A model generated the notes under the pieces. The model saw only the letters and a program-made list of their open reading frames with translations. It did no database searches and was not told where the DNA came from. From contig JAUXEQ010000123.1 of the NCBI GenBank assembly GCA_030620455.1, positions 1-5,269 on the forward strand: a stretch of 5,269 nt of DNA. Direction: 5' to 3'. The position numbers and the translations under genes were made by a program. Source of the stretch: a bacterium. Its GTDB lineage: Bacteria; UBP14; UBA6098; B30-G16. This document shows, one piece after another, positions 1 to 5,170 of the stretch (position 1 is its first letter; each line of letters begins with the position of its first letter).

Positions 1-776
1 CGCAATATATCCACACCTAATGTTGCCGACAGTATAAAGGTTGCAAACGAACCGGGATCTCGCTTTGAAGCGCTTTTCTCGTCGGTATAATGACCGATGA
101 AAGACTTTCTTGAGGTCCCTATGAGAACAACAGGAAACCCAATTCTTTTCAGCTCATTAATCCCCCATATCAAATCGATATTATCGATGAAACGCTTGCC
201 AAAACCGATTCCCGGATCGAGTATAATGTGATCCTTTGAAATACCCGCATCGATAGCCTTTTCAGAACGTTTTTGAAGCCAACCGCGGATTTCATTCACA
301 ACATCTTCGTAATGCGGATTTTTCTGCATATCTCTCGGTGTTCCTCTAATATGGGAAATAACAACATTTGCATTGGACTCGGCAACTAATTCGAACATAT
401 CCTCCGAGAATGTCCCGCCTGAAATATCGTTGACCCAATTAGCTCCAGCTTGTATCGCATATCTTGCAACGATCGATTTGTATGTATCTATGGAAATAAT
501 GATATCTTTATTGGCTTTTCGGATTTTTTCAATAATTGGAATTGTTCTTGAAAGTTCTTCATCACGAGAAACCGGCTTAGCCCCTGGTCGAGTCGATTCA
601 CCGCCTATATCGATTATCTCAGCGCCTTGCTCGATTAGCTTTGATGCATGTTCGACAGCCATATTTGTATCGAACCAAAGACCACCATCGGAGAAAGAAT
701 CTGGTGTGACATTTATCGCACCCATAAATCTTACTTTTCTAAGATTCTCTATTATCTTCTCAACATTAATTTTCAT
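1..776 (-). CDS. folP: Dihydropteroate synthase, C-terminally cut by window edge
   Basis: DHPS joins 6-hydroxymethyl-7,8-dihydropterin pyrophosphate to p-aminobenzoate to give 7,8-dihydropteroate, a cytosolic step of folate synthesis and the sulfonamide target. I translated 258 codons by hand from the ATG at 776-774. All core TIM-barrel motifs are present in order: INVTPDSFSDGG (residues 21-32), GGESTRPGA (58-66), SIDTYK (95-100), NDISGG (116-121), HIRGTPRDMQ (142-151), DPGIGFGK (187-194) and GTSRKSFIG (220-228). N22, T62, R63, D97, N116, D187 and K224 line up with known E. coli pterin, pABA and phosphate ligands. The frame is still open at base 1. The usual RVH motif near the C-terminus should follow immediately, so roughly 15-25 residues are missing. 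No alternative ATG exists upstream before an in-frame stop (825-827). The RBS (GAGA) is weak. It is divergent from the aminotransferase. No frameshift is seen. Confidence 0.96.
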   Translation of the reverse strand, partial: MKINVEKIIENLRKVRFMGAINVTPDSFSDGGLWFDTNMAVEHASKLIEQGAEIIDIGGESTRPGAKPVSRDEELSRTIPIIEKIRKANKDIIISIDTYKSIVARYAIQAGANWVNDISGGTFSEDMFELVAESNANVVISHIRGTPRDMQKNPHYEDVVNEIRGWLQKRSEKAIDAGISKDHIILDPGIGFGKRFIDNIDLIWGINELKRIGFPVVLIGTSRKSFIGHYTDEKSASKRDPGSFATFILSATLGVDIL

Positions 777-832
777 TCTCAGAATATAATTATCGATACG
801 TCGGTTACAAATATTTTTGAGCGTCTATACTT

Positions 833-861
833 TTGAAATTATGTATAATTTTTTTTAAATT
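833..861 (+). promoter_or_regulatory. Candidate sigma70-type promoter for the aminotransferase gene
   Basis: TTGAAA (833-838) matches 5 of 6 bases of TTGACA. It is followed after 17 bp by TAAATT (856-861), which matches 4 of 6 of TATAAT. Transcription would start near 868, giving a leader of about 87 nt before the ATG at 955. In such AT-rich DNA chance matches are common, so this is only the best of several candidates. Confidence 0.33.
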
Positions 862-941
862 ATTGTGAGAAAAAGGAATTCTATTGAAAATTCTCATATA
901 AATTATAAATTATATAATTCTTCACACATCAAATTTCCTTT

Positions 942-949
942 AAAGGAGG
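942..949 (+). promoter_or_regulatory. Strong Shine-Dalgarno site that decides the start at 955
   Basis: AAAGGAGG (942-949) is a full-length match to the anti-Shine-Dalgarno sequence. It lies 5 nt before ATG 955-957, close to ideal spacing. This fixes the aminotransferase start and argues against the in-frame GTG at 865. Confidence 0.9.
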
Positions 950-954
950 GTAAT

Positions 955-2154
955 ATGAATAAAGTATTCTGGCACTTCTCCCGAAGGTCTCAGATGATGA
1001 AAGGTTCCATAATAAGGGAGACGTTAAAAATAACTAAGAAACCAGGAATAATTTCCTTTGGTGGAGGTCTTCCTGCAACTGAGTCGTTTCCTATAGAAGA
1101 ACTTGTAGTGGCGACAGAAAAAGTTCTTCGAGAAAAAAGCGAGCATTCTCTCCAGTATGGCACAACCGAGGGTTATCCACCTTTGCGAGAGTTAATTGCG
1201 GATTTTTTAGGGAGACGTGGAATTAAAGCTAAAACAGATGAAATAATGATTACTGGGGGTTCGCAACAGGGATTGGATTTGGTCGGTAGATTATTTTTCG
1301 ATTGGGGAGATTCTGTAATTATGCCAAGACCGACGTATCTTGGTGCAATTCAAGCGTTTAACGCATATGATACTCACAACATAGGATTACGTTCGGACGA
1401 TTCGGGAATTACAGTGGATACGATGGAGGAAGAAATTTTAACAAATAATCCTCGGTTAATTTATCTGGTTCCAACATTCCAGAATCCCGATGGCAGGACA
1501 ATTCCAGCGGAAAGACGACAAAAGATAATTAACCTCTCGAGTAAATATGGCGTTCCAATCATCGAGGATGATCCTTATAGTGAGATAAATTTCCAGGAAC
1601 GCATTCCCCTTGCAATGAGAGCTATGGCTCCGGATCATGTGATTCTTCTTGGTACATTTTCCAAGCTTTTGTGTCCCGGATTCCGAATAGCTTGGATTTG
1701 TGCGCCAAAGGAAGTTTTGGATAGGATTGTTTTGCTTAAACAGGGTGCCGACCTCTTTACAAATACTTTCGGGCAACATGTCATCTATGAATATGCCAAG
1801 GATGGGGCATTAGACGGGCATATCGAGAAGTTGAAAGTTATGTATAAAAGTCGTCGCGACAAAATGATCCAGTCGATGATAGACTATTTCCCACAGGATG
1901 TGAAATTTACACGACCAGCAGGTGGATTGTTCCTGTGGGTCGAATTGCCAGAAAATATAAACACAACGGAGCTTCTTCCAAAAGCTGTCGAGAAAAATGT
2001 GGCATACATACCCGGGGACGCATTCTATCCCAATCCTGGAGGATACAATTGCATGAGGTTAAACTATTCAATGCCGAATGAGGATCAGATCGAGGAAGGT
2101 ATAAAACGTCTCGCGGAGTTATTTATTGAAACTCTCGATAAACAAGGAAAATAA
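955..2154 (+). CDS. PLP-dependent aminotransferase, fold type I (LysN/2-aminoadipate aminotransferase-like)
   Basis: This is a 399-residue cytosolic aminotransferase transferring an amino group from a donor (commonly glutamate) to a 2-oxo acid via PLP. Landmarks: SFGGGLPATESFP (34-46), QYGTTEGYPPLRE (67-79), the cofactor-phosphate loop TGGSQQGLD (100-108), PTYLGAIQAF (126-135), VPTFQNPDG with N177 (172-180), EDDPY with D205 and Y208 (204-208), GTFSKLLCPGFR with predicted Schiff-base K237 and R244 (233-244), PAGGLFLWVELP (321-332), and MRLNYS with R368, predicted to bind the substrate alpha-carboxylate (367-372). The length is normal for the free-standing enzyme. There is no N-terminal winged helix, so it is not a MocR regulator. 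R21 in the N-terminal helix could match the side-chain carboxylate arginine of Thermus LysN (inference). Substrates in this family range over 2-aminoadipate, aromatic, branched-chain and other amino acids, and neighbours do not settle which. It is monocistronic, between a strong RBS and a terminator. Confidence 0.93.
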   Translation: MNKVFWHFSRRSQMMKGSIIRETLKITKKPGIISFGGGLPATESFPIEELVVATEKVLREKSEHSLQYGTTEGYPPLRELIADFLGRRGIKAKTDEIMITGGSQQGLDLVGRLFFDWGDSVIMPRPTYLGAIQAFNAYDTHNIGLRSDDSGITVDTMEEEILTNNPRLIYLVPTFQNPDGRTIPAERRQKIINLSSKYGVPIIEDDPYSEINFQERIPLAMRAMAPDHVILLGTFSKLLCPGFRIAWICAPKEVLDRIVLLKQGADLFTNTFGQHVIYEYAKDGALDGHIEKLKVMYKSRRDKMIQSMIDYFPQDVKFTRPAGGLFLWVELPENINTTELLPKAVEKNVAYIPGDAFYPNPGGYNCMRLNYSMPNEDQIEEGIKRLAELFIETLDKQGK

Positions 2155-2167
2155 ATCGTATTTATGT

Positions 2168-2194
2168 AAGGGCGTGGTTTCCACGCCCTTTTTT
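2168..2194 (+). terminator. Rho-independent terminator of the aminotransferase gene
   Basis: A perfect 10-bp stem, AAGGGCGTGG (2168-2177) with CCACGCCCTT (2181-2190), is closed by a TTT loop and followed by TTTT (2191-2194). It begins 13 nt after the stop codon. On the minus strand no comparable T-tract follows, so it appears one-directional. Confidence 0.92.
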
Positions 2195-2276
2195 CATGAA
2201 TCCTCACAAGAGCAACGTTTCCACGTACTTTTTCATGAACATTCACAAGAGTGACGTTTCCACGCCCTTTTTGAAT
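2178..2276. repeat. Degenerate ~40-bp tandem repeat overlapping the terminator
   Basis: Two nearly full units and one partial unit start with TTTCCACG at 2178, 2218 and 2257 (periods 40 and 39). Each has TTTCCACG, then a T-run. The first two continue with TTCATGAA, an A/T-rich bit, and CACAAGAG followed by CAACG or TGACG. The third ends in the T-run. The units differ: CCACGCCC in the first and third, CCACGTAC in the second. Only the first unit keeps the upstream GGGCGTGG arm, so later units look like duplications of the 3' half of the terminator. They show no open reading frame. Confidence 0.75.
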
Positions 2277-2462
2277 TATATTTTACCTAGTCTCGATTAT
2301 ATTTAGTGCGATTTTTTCAACACCTCACTCGATTTCGAGTAAAGCCATAATGTTATAACATCTCACCTGGTTCTTCAATGTTATACTGTATTATACCCAA
2401 TAACTTACTCTACTAAAGTCAGATTATCTTATACAATCACTTACTTTGACTTATATCGGAAT
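2277..2462. other. Non-coding part of the convergent spacer with two short palindromes
   Basis: No credible gene was found here on either strand. Two perfect dyads stand out: ACTCGA-TT-TCGAGT (2327-2340) and the 12-nt palindrome ATGTTATAACAT (2350-2361). A further ATGTTATA half-site lies at 2378-2385. Lying at the 3' ends of convergent genes, these are unlikely to be promoter operators of the neighbours. Confidence 0.55.
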
Positions 2463-2470
2463 TTTTTTCA

Positions 2471-2554
2471 CACCCTCTCTCTATGGTGAGGGGAGCATCA
2501 AGCCTAAGTATTTGAGAGTCCTTCTCCTTGGGGAGAAGGATTTAGGATGAGGGG
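2471..2554. repeat. Hairpin-rich intergenic repeat-like element
   Basis: A perfect 9-bp hairpin, TCCTTCTCC (2519-2527), TTGG loop, GGAGAAGGA (2532-2540), is preceded by an imperfect one, CCCTC (2473-2477) with GAGGG (2488-2492). The segment begins CACCCTCTCTC and ends GGATGAGGGG, giving loosely complementary pyrimidine-rich and purine-rich ends. The pattern resembles dispersed purine/pyrimidine hairpin repeats between genes in many bacterial genomes. A single window cannot show copy number. No T-tract follows, so it is not a standard terminator. Confidence 0.55.
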
Positions 2555-2581
2555 TTATAGAGAAATATTTAGGATAAGGGG
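2540..2581. repeat. Short direct repeat at the right end of the hairpin element
   Basis: ATTTAGGATGAGGGG (2540-2554) recurs as ATTTAGGATAAGGGG (2567-2581), with 14 of 15 bases identical and a 27-bp period. This suggests a partial tandem duplication of the element's right end, or two adjoining copies of a short dispersed repeat. Confidence 0.65.
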
Positions 2582-2686
2582 CTGTTTTCTGGATTTAGAG
2601 TGCGAGAATAAATTTTACTTTAATCTCACCCTATAACTCGAATTTATCATAATCATAAAACTTTCCATTCTCGTTATTATTATAAT
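2582..2686. other. Non-coding spacer with no recognised element
   Basis: I see no gene and no clear structure here. The segment lies between the repeat-like element and the terminator of the nfnAB operon. Confidence 0.5.
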
Positions 2687-2710
2687 AAAAAAGGGAGCTT
2701 TCGCTCCCTC
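2687..2710 (-). terminator. Rho-independent terminator of the nfnAB operon
   Basis: Read on the minus strand, AGGGAGC (2709-2703), a GAAA tetraloop (2702-2699), GCTCCCT (2698-2692), then a run of T (to 2687). The GNRA-type loop and G/C-rich stem make it a stable intrinsic terminator. It lies 29 nt beyond the nfnB stop codon. The plus-strand side lacks a T-tract. Confidence 0.92.
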
Positions 2711-2738
2711 TGAAAATCCGATTTTTTATGCAACTAAT

Positions 2739-4130
2739 TTATTTTTCCGATAGATACTTATGAATCCCGCGTGAGGCAATTCTCGCAGCTCCCATTGCCT
2801 CGATAACAGTCGCTGCACCTGTTACAACATCACCACCGGCAAAAATCCCTGGACGAGAAGTCATACCGGTTTCCTCATTTATAACCACGGTTCCCCATCT
2901 TGTCGTCTCTACCTTAGCATCTTTAAGAATTAGTGGATTGGGCGATGTTCCCAATGCAACAACAACTGTGTCAAAGGATGCAATGTAATTTGAACCTTCT
3001 ATGGGGATCGGTCGTCTTCGACCGGAGGAATCCAGTTCGCCAAGTCTCATTTTTATAAGCTCAGCCTCCTTAACCCAACCATTTTCATCGCCTATGTATT
3101 GCACTGGATTAGTCAGAAGATCGAATATTATTCCCTCTTCCATAGCATGATGAATTTCCTCAATTCTGGCAGGCATCTCCTTCTCAGACCGTCGATATAC
3201 AATGTGAACTTCCTTAGCACCAAGGCGTTTCGATGTTCGAGCGGAATCCATAGCCACATTTCCAGCACCGATTACGGCAACTCTGTTACCCACCCAAATC
3301 GGCGTATCGTATTCCGGAAACAGATAACCTCGCATAAGATTGTTTCTCGTCAAAAATTCATTAGCGGAATAAACTCCAATTAAATTCTCCCCAGGAATTT
3401 TTGAGAACTTTGGCAATCCTGCACCTGTACCAAGAAAAATTGCCTCATATCCTTGCTCGAAAAGCTCATCGATAGATATCGAATGCCCAATTACCTGATT
3501 AACTTCGATAATTACACCAAGTTTTTTCACATAATCGACCTCGGCATCAATAATACTATTAGGAAGTCGGAACTCTGGAATTCCATATCTAAGAACACCA
3601 CCCGTGTCATGAAGAGCCTCGAAAATAGTAACATCATAGCCCATCTTCGCAAGGTCACCTGCGCAAGTTAATCCTGCAGGCCCACAGCCTACAATTGCTA
3701 TTTTCTTGTTCTTTGGCGCACTGCATTTTGGGTAAGTAATTTCTAAATTCTCCTGTTCATAATCTGCAGCAAAACGCTCGAGTCTCCCTATTGCTACAGG
3801 TTCAAATTTCTTACCAAGAACGCACAATTCCTCGCATTGCGTTTCCTGAGGACAAACTCTCCCACAAATTGCTGGTAGTGAATTTGTATCTTTGAGAATG
3901 TCAATAGAAGCCTTAAAATCACCCTCAGCTATTTTCAATAGGAAACCCGGAATATCAATTTCAACTGGACAACCGTCGATGCAGACAGGTTTTTTGCATA
4001 GAAGACATCTTTTAGCTTCAGCAATAGCCGTTTCAACATCATAGCCAAGCGCAACTTCATTGAAATTTTTTATTCTTTCCTCCGGATCCTGTTCAGGCAT
4101 TGGGTGCTTTTTTGGATCTACCTTTGCCAT
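2739..4130 (-). CDS. nfnB: NfnB: large subunit of NADH-dependent reduced ferredoxin:NADP+ oxidoreductase
   Basis: This is a 463-residue iron-sulfur flavoprotein of the GltD/SudA family. In NfnAB it carries the bifurcating FAD, binds NADP(H) and passes electrons to ferredoxin in the cytosol. An N-terminal Fe-S domain has C42, C45, C50 and C54, then C89, C93, C99 and C103. By recalled alignment with dihydropyrimidine dehydrogenase (where a glutamine is a ligand), E118 in IGRLERF could be the non-cysteine ligand of one [4Fe-4S] cluster, and C89 a non-ligand; this is inference. The FAD Rossmann motif is IAIVGCGPAGL (144-154), with GGVLRYGIPEFRLP at 177-190. The NADP-binding motif is VIGAGNVAMD (286-295) with VYRRSEKEMPA (311-321), where R313/R314 suit the 2'-phosphate. 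AGGDVVTGAATVIEAMGAAR (431-450) closes the FAD site. The ATG at 4130 has GGAGG 7 nt upstream. It is second in an operon behind nfnA. Taken alone it could be a glutamate synthase small subunit, but the nfnA partner argues for Nfn/SudAB. Confidence 0.93.
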   Translation of the reverse strand: MAKVDPKKHPMPEQDPEERIKNFNEVALGYDVETAIAEAKRCLLCKKPVCIDGCPVEIDIPGFLLKIAEGDFKASIDILKDTNSLPAICGRVCPQETQCEELCVLGKKFEPVAIGRLERFAADYEQENLEITYPKCSAPKNKKIAIVGCGPAGLTCAGDLAKMGYDVTIFEALHDTGGVLRYGIPEFRLPNSIIDAEVDYVKKLGVIIEVNQVIGHSISIDELFEQGYEAIFLGTGAGLPKFSKIPGENLIGVYSANEFLTRNNLMRGYLFPEYDTPIWVGNRVAVIGAGNVAMDSARTSKRLGAKEVHIVYRRSEKEMPARIEEIHHAMEEGIIFDLLTNPVQYIGDENGWVKEAELIKMRLGELDSSGRRRPIPIEGSNYIASFDTVVVALGTSPNPLILKDAKVETTRWGTVVINEETGMTSRPGIFAGGDVVTGAATVIEAMGAARIASRGIHKYLSEK

Positions 4131-4137
4131 ATTTTAT

Positions 4138-4142
4138 CCTCC
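4138..4142 (-). promoter_or_regulatory. Shine-Dalgarno site of nfnB
   Basis: On the minus strand GGAGG lies 7 nt before the nfnB ATG, inside the 38-nt gap after the nfnA stop codon. No terminator or good promoter lies in that gap, which supports co-transcription with nfnA. Confidence 0.85.
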
Positions 4143-4168
4143 ATTTATTTCATATTTAATGTGAAAAT

Positions 4169-5020
4169 TTATCTATTCTTTCCTTTTACAAGCTCTCTAT
4201 ATCTCTCTAAGGATTGCTTTTCGGCAGGTAAATATCGATTATTTCTTTGAGCTAACTCTTTCCAATCCACATACCAGCCGTCAAATTCCGGACCATCCAC
4301 GCAGGCAAACATAGATTTATCGCCAACTGTTATCCTACATGAACCGCACATTCCTGTGCCATCCACCATTATTGTATTCAAACTAACATACGCTTTTACG
4401 TTATAATTTTTAGCGACTTTCACACATGCAGCCATCATCGGCACAGGACCTATCGCAAGAATATAAGCTATACTTTCTGCTTGTTTCTTGAGAATATCCT
4501 CTAATGGTTGTGAGACGAATCCCTTTATACCTAACGAACCATCATCAGTAGTGATAATATATTCATCTGAGAAATGTTTCATCCTATCCGTCCAAAATAG
4601 CAAACTCTTACATCGCGACCCTTGAATTGTGATAGTATAATTCCCATGCTCCTTTATATTCCTAAGTTCAGTAAAAATAACCGCAGTGCCTACACCTCCA
4701 GCAATGCATATAACCTTTCCTTCTTCCTTTCTATCGTGATCGGATGGTTTACCAAGTGGACCCACGAAATCCAATATTGAATCTCCTTCATCGAACGTTC
4801 CAAGTTCTTCAGTCGTTTTGCCGACTTCCTGAAACACAATTGTTATAGTTCCCCTTTTACGATCAAAATCCGCAATTGTAAGCGGAATCCTCTCACCTTT
4901 ATCATGGCTTCGGAAGATAATAAACTGACCCGGTTTGGCCTTTTTTGCTATCAATGGAGCATCGATCTCCATTAATTTAATATCCTCAGCTAACTCTTCC
5001 TTTCGAACGATTTTGAACAT
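4169..5020 (-). CDS. nfnA: NfnA: small subunit of NADH-dependent reduced ferredoxin:NADP+ oxidoreductase
   Basis: This is a 283-residue ferredoxin-NADP+ reductase/PyrK-like protein. In NfnAB it holds one FAD and a [2Fe-2S] cluster and exchanges electrons with NAD(H). Domains: an FAD-binding beta-barrel with PGQF (30-33), RIPLTIAD (44-51) and GPLG (87-90); a nucleotide-binding fold with IAGGVGTA (106-113), TTDDGSLGIKGFV (157-169) and AIGPVPMM (189-196); and a C-terminal cluster motif DGTGMCGSC (220-228) with C225, C228 and C240. D220 sits where PyrK has a cysteine, and Nfn small subunits are known to use an Asp plus three Cys, so this favours Nfn/SudB over dihydroorotate dehydrogenase electron-transfer subunits. 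The length is normal. I chose the ATG at 5020 because AGGAGG lies 6 nt upstream; an in-frame TTG at 5035 would add five residues and immediately precedes that RBS. It is first in the nfnAB operon. A sulfide dehydrogenase (SudB) label is equivalent by sequence. Confidence 0.93.
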   Translation of the reverse strand: MFKIVRKEELAEDIKLMEIDAPLIAKKAKPGQFIIFRSHDKGERIPLTIADFDRKRGTITIVFQEVGKTTEELGTFDEGDSILDFVGPLGKPSDHDRKEEGKVICIAGGVGTAVIFTELRNIKEHGNYTITIQGSRCKSLLFWTDRMKHFSDEYIITTDDGSLGIKGFVSQPLEDILKKQAESIAYILAIGPVPMMAACVKVAKNYNVKAYVSLNTIMVDGTGMCGSCRITVGDKSMFACVDGPEFDGWYVDWKELAQRNNRYLPAEKQSLERYRELVKGKNR

Positions 5021-5026
5021 AGGTAT

Positions 5027-5032
5027 CCTCCT
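5027..5032 (-). promoter_or_regulatory. Shine-Dalgarno site that decides the nfnA start at 5020
   Basis: On the minus strand AGGAGG (5032-5027) lies 6 nt before ATG 5020-5018. Because a TTG at 5035-5033 immediately precedes this sequence, starting there would turn the ribosome-binding site into codons for RR. The ATG is therefore much more likely. Confidence 0.88.
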
Positions 5033-5040
5033 CAACCATT

Positions 5041-5086
5041 ATGTTAGAAATACAGAAATATTTTGACAATTAGCAAAAAAATATTT
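5041..5086 (-). promoter_or_regulatory. Candidate nfnAB promoter with UP-element-like tract
   Basis: On the minus strand TTGTCA (5069-5064, 5 of 6 of TTGACA) is followed after exactly 17 bp by TAACAT (5046-5041, 4 of 6 of TATAAT). Just upstream, AAATATTTTTT (5086-5076) fits the distal UP-element consensus AAAWWTWTTTT. Transcription would start near 5034, leaving only about 14 nt before the ATG with the Shine-Dalgarno at its very 5' end. That short leader is the main reason for doubt. Confidence 0.45.
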
Positions 5087-5103
5087 CCCGTCATTTTTTT
5101 TGC
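5073..5103. repeat. A/T inverted repeat upstream of nfnA
   Basis: GCAAAAAAA (5073-5081) and TTTTTTTGC (5095-5103) form a perfect 9-bp inverted repeat around a 13-nt loop that contains CCCGTC. The A- and T-tracts are centred about 20 bp apart, roughly two helical turns, so intrinsic bending next to the promoter is as likely a meaning as an RNA hairpin. Confidence 0.55.
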
Positions 5104-5111
5104 AAGTGAAA

Positions 5112-5158
5112 TAAATAACTTATTGTAATAAAGAATTCAAAATAGAAAAAGTTATTTA
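5112..5158. repeat. 10-bp inverted repeat upstream of nfnA
   Basis: TAAATAACTT (5112-5121) and AAGTTATTTA (5149-5158) are perfect reverse complements separated by 27 bp. The right arm shares four bases with the dyad at 5155-5170, so the two structures could not form together in one RNA. In AT-rich DNA a chance match is possible. Confidence 0.5.
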
Positions 5159-5170
5159 CAGTGCTGTAAA
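5155..5170. promoter_or_regulatory. Dyad-symmetric possible operator upstream of nfnA
   Basis: TTTACAG-TG-CTGTAAA has perfect 7-bp arms with a 2-bp centre, the size of a homodimeric repressor site. It matches none of the operator consensus sequences I can recall with confidence (Rex, Fur, LexA and FNR were considered). It lies about 85 bp upstream of the candidate -35 box, so it may serve nfnAB or a gene off the right edge. Confidence 0.45.

Larger units (their letters stand above)
777..954. other. AT-rich divergent intergenic region
   Basis: This spacer separates the starts of folP (minus) and the aminotransferase (plus), so promoters for both should lie here. It is very AT-rich. Apart from the plus-strand promoter candidate listed separately, TATACT at 826-831 and TATAAT at 844-849 resemble -10 boxes but lack good -35 partners at normal spacing. 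I could not find a convincing minus-strand promoter for folP. An in-frame GTG at 865 would extend the aminotransferase by 30 residues, but that segment has no ribosome-binding site and its translation (rich in N, S, K and Y) looks non-coding. Confidence 0.6.

Noticed and set aside
373..836. Plus-strand open frames opposite folP
   Set aside because: They lie antisense to a clear dihydropteroate synthase with all family motifs. They have no ribosome-binding site and no recognisable protein features.
865..954. N-terminal extension of the aminotransferase from a GTG at 865
   Set aside because: There is no Shine-Dalgarno before 865, while AAAGGAGG sits 5 nt before ATG 955. The family begins near the MNKVFWHF segment.
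1456..1779. Minus-strand open frame within the aminotransferase gene
   Set aside because: It is a shadow of the strong plus-strand coding frame, with no family motif.
2155..2738. CRISPR array, tRNA or small RNA gene in the convergent spacer
   Set aside because: The repeats are too few, too degenerate and lack regular spacers. No cloverleaf or promoter-plus-terminator unit was found.
3099..3671. Plus-strand open frames within nfnB
   Set aside because: They are antisense shadows of a gene whose frame carries complete FAD, NADP and Fe-S motifs.
5021..5035. TTG start for nfnA at 5035
   Set aside because: The five extra codons would be made from the ribosome-binding site itself, and the ATG at 5020 is ideally spaced from AGGAGG.
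5063..5068. Perfect TTGACA on the plus strand
   Set aside because: No -10-like hexamer lies at 16-18 bp (the bases there are C/G-rich), so a plus-strand promoter is not supported.
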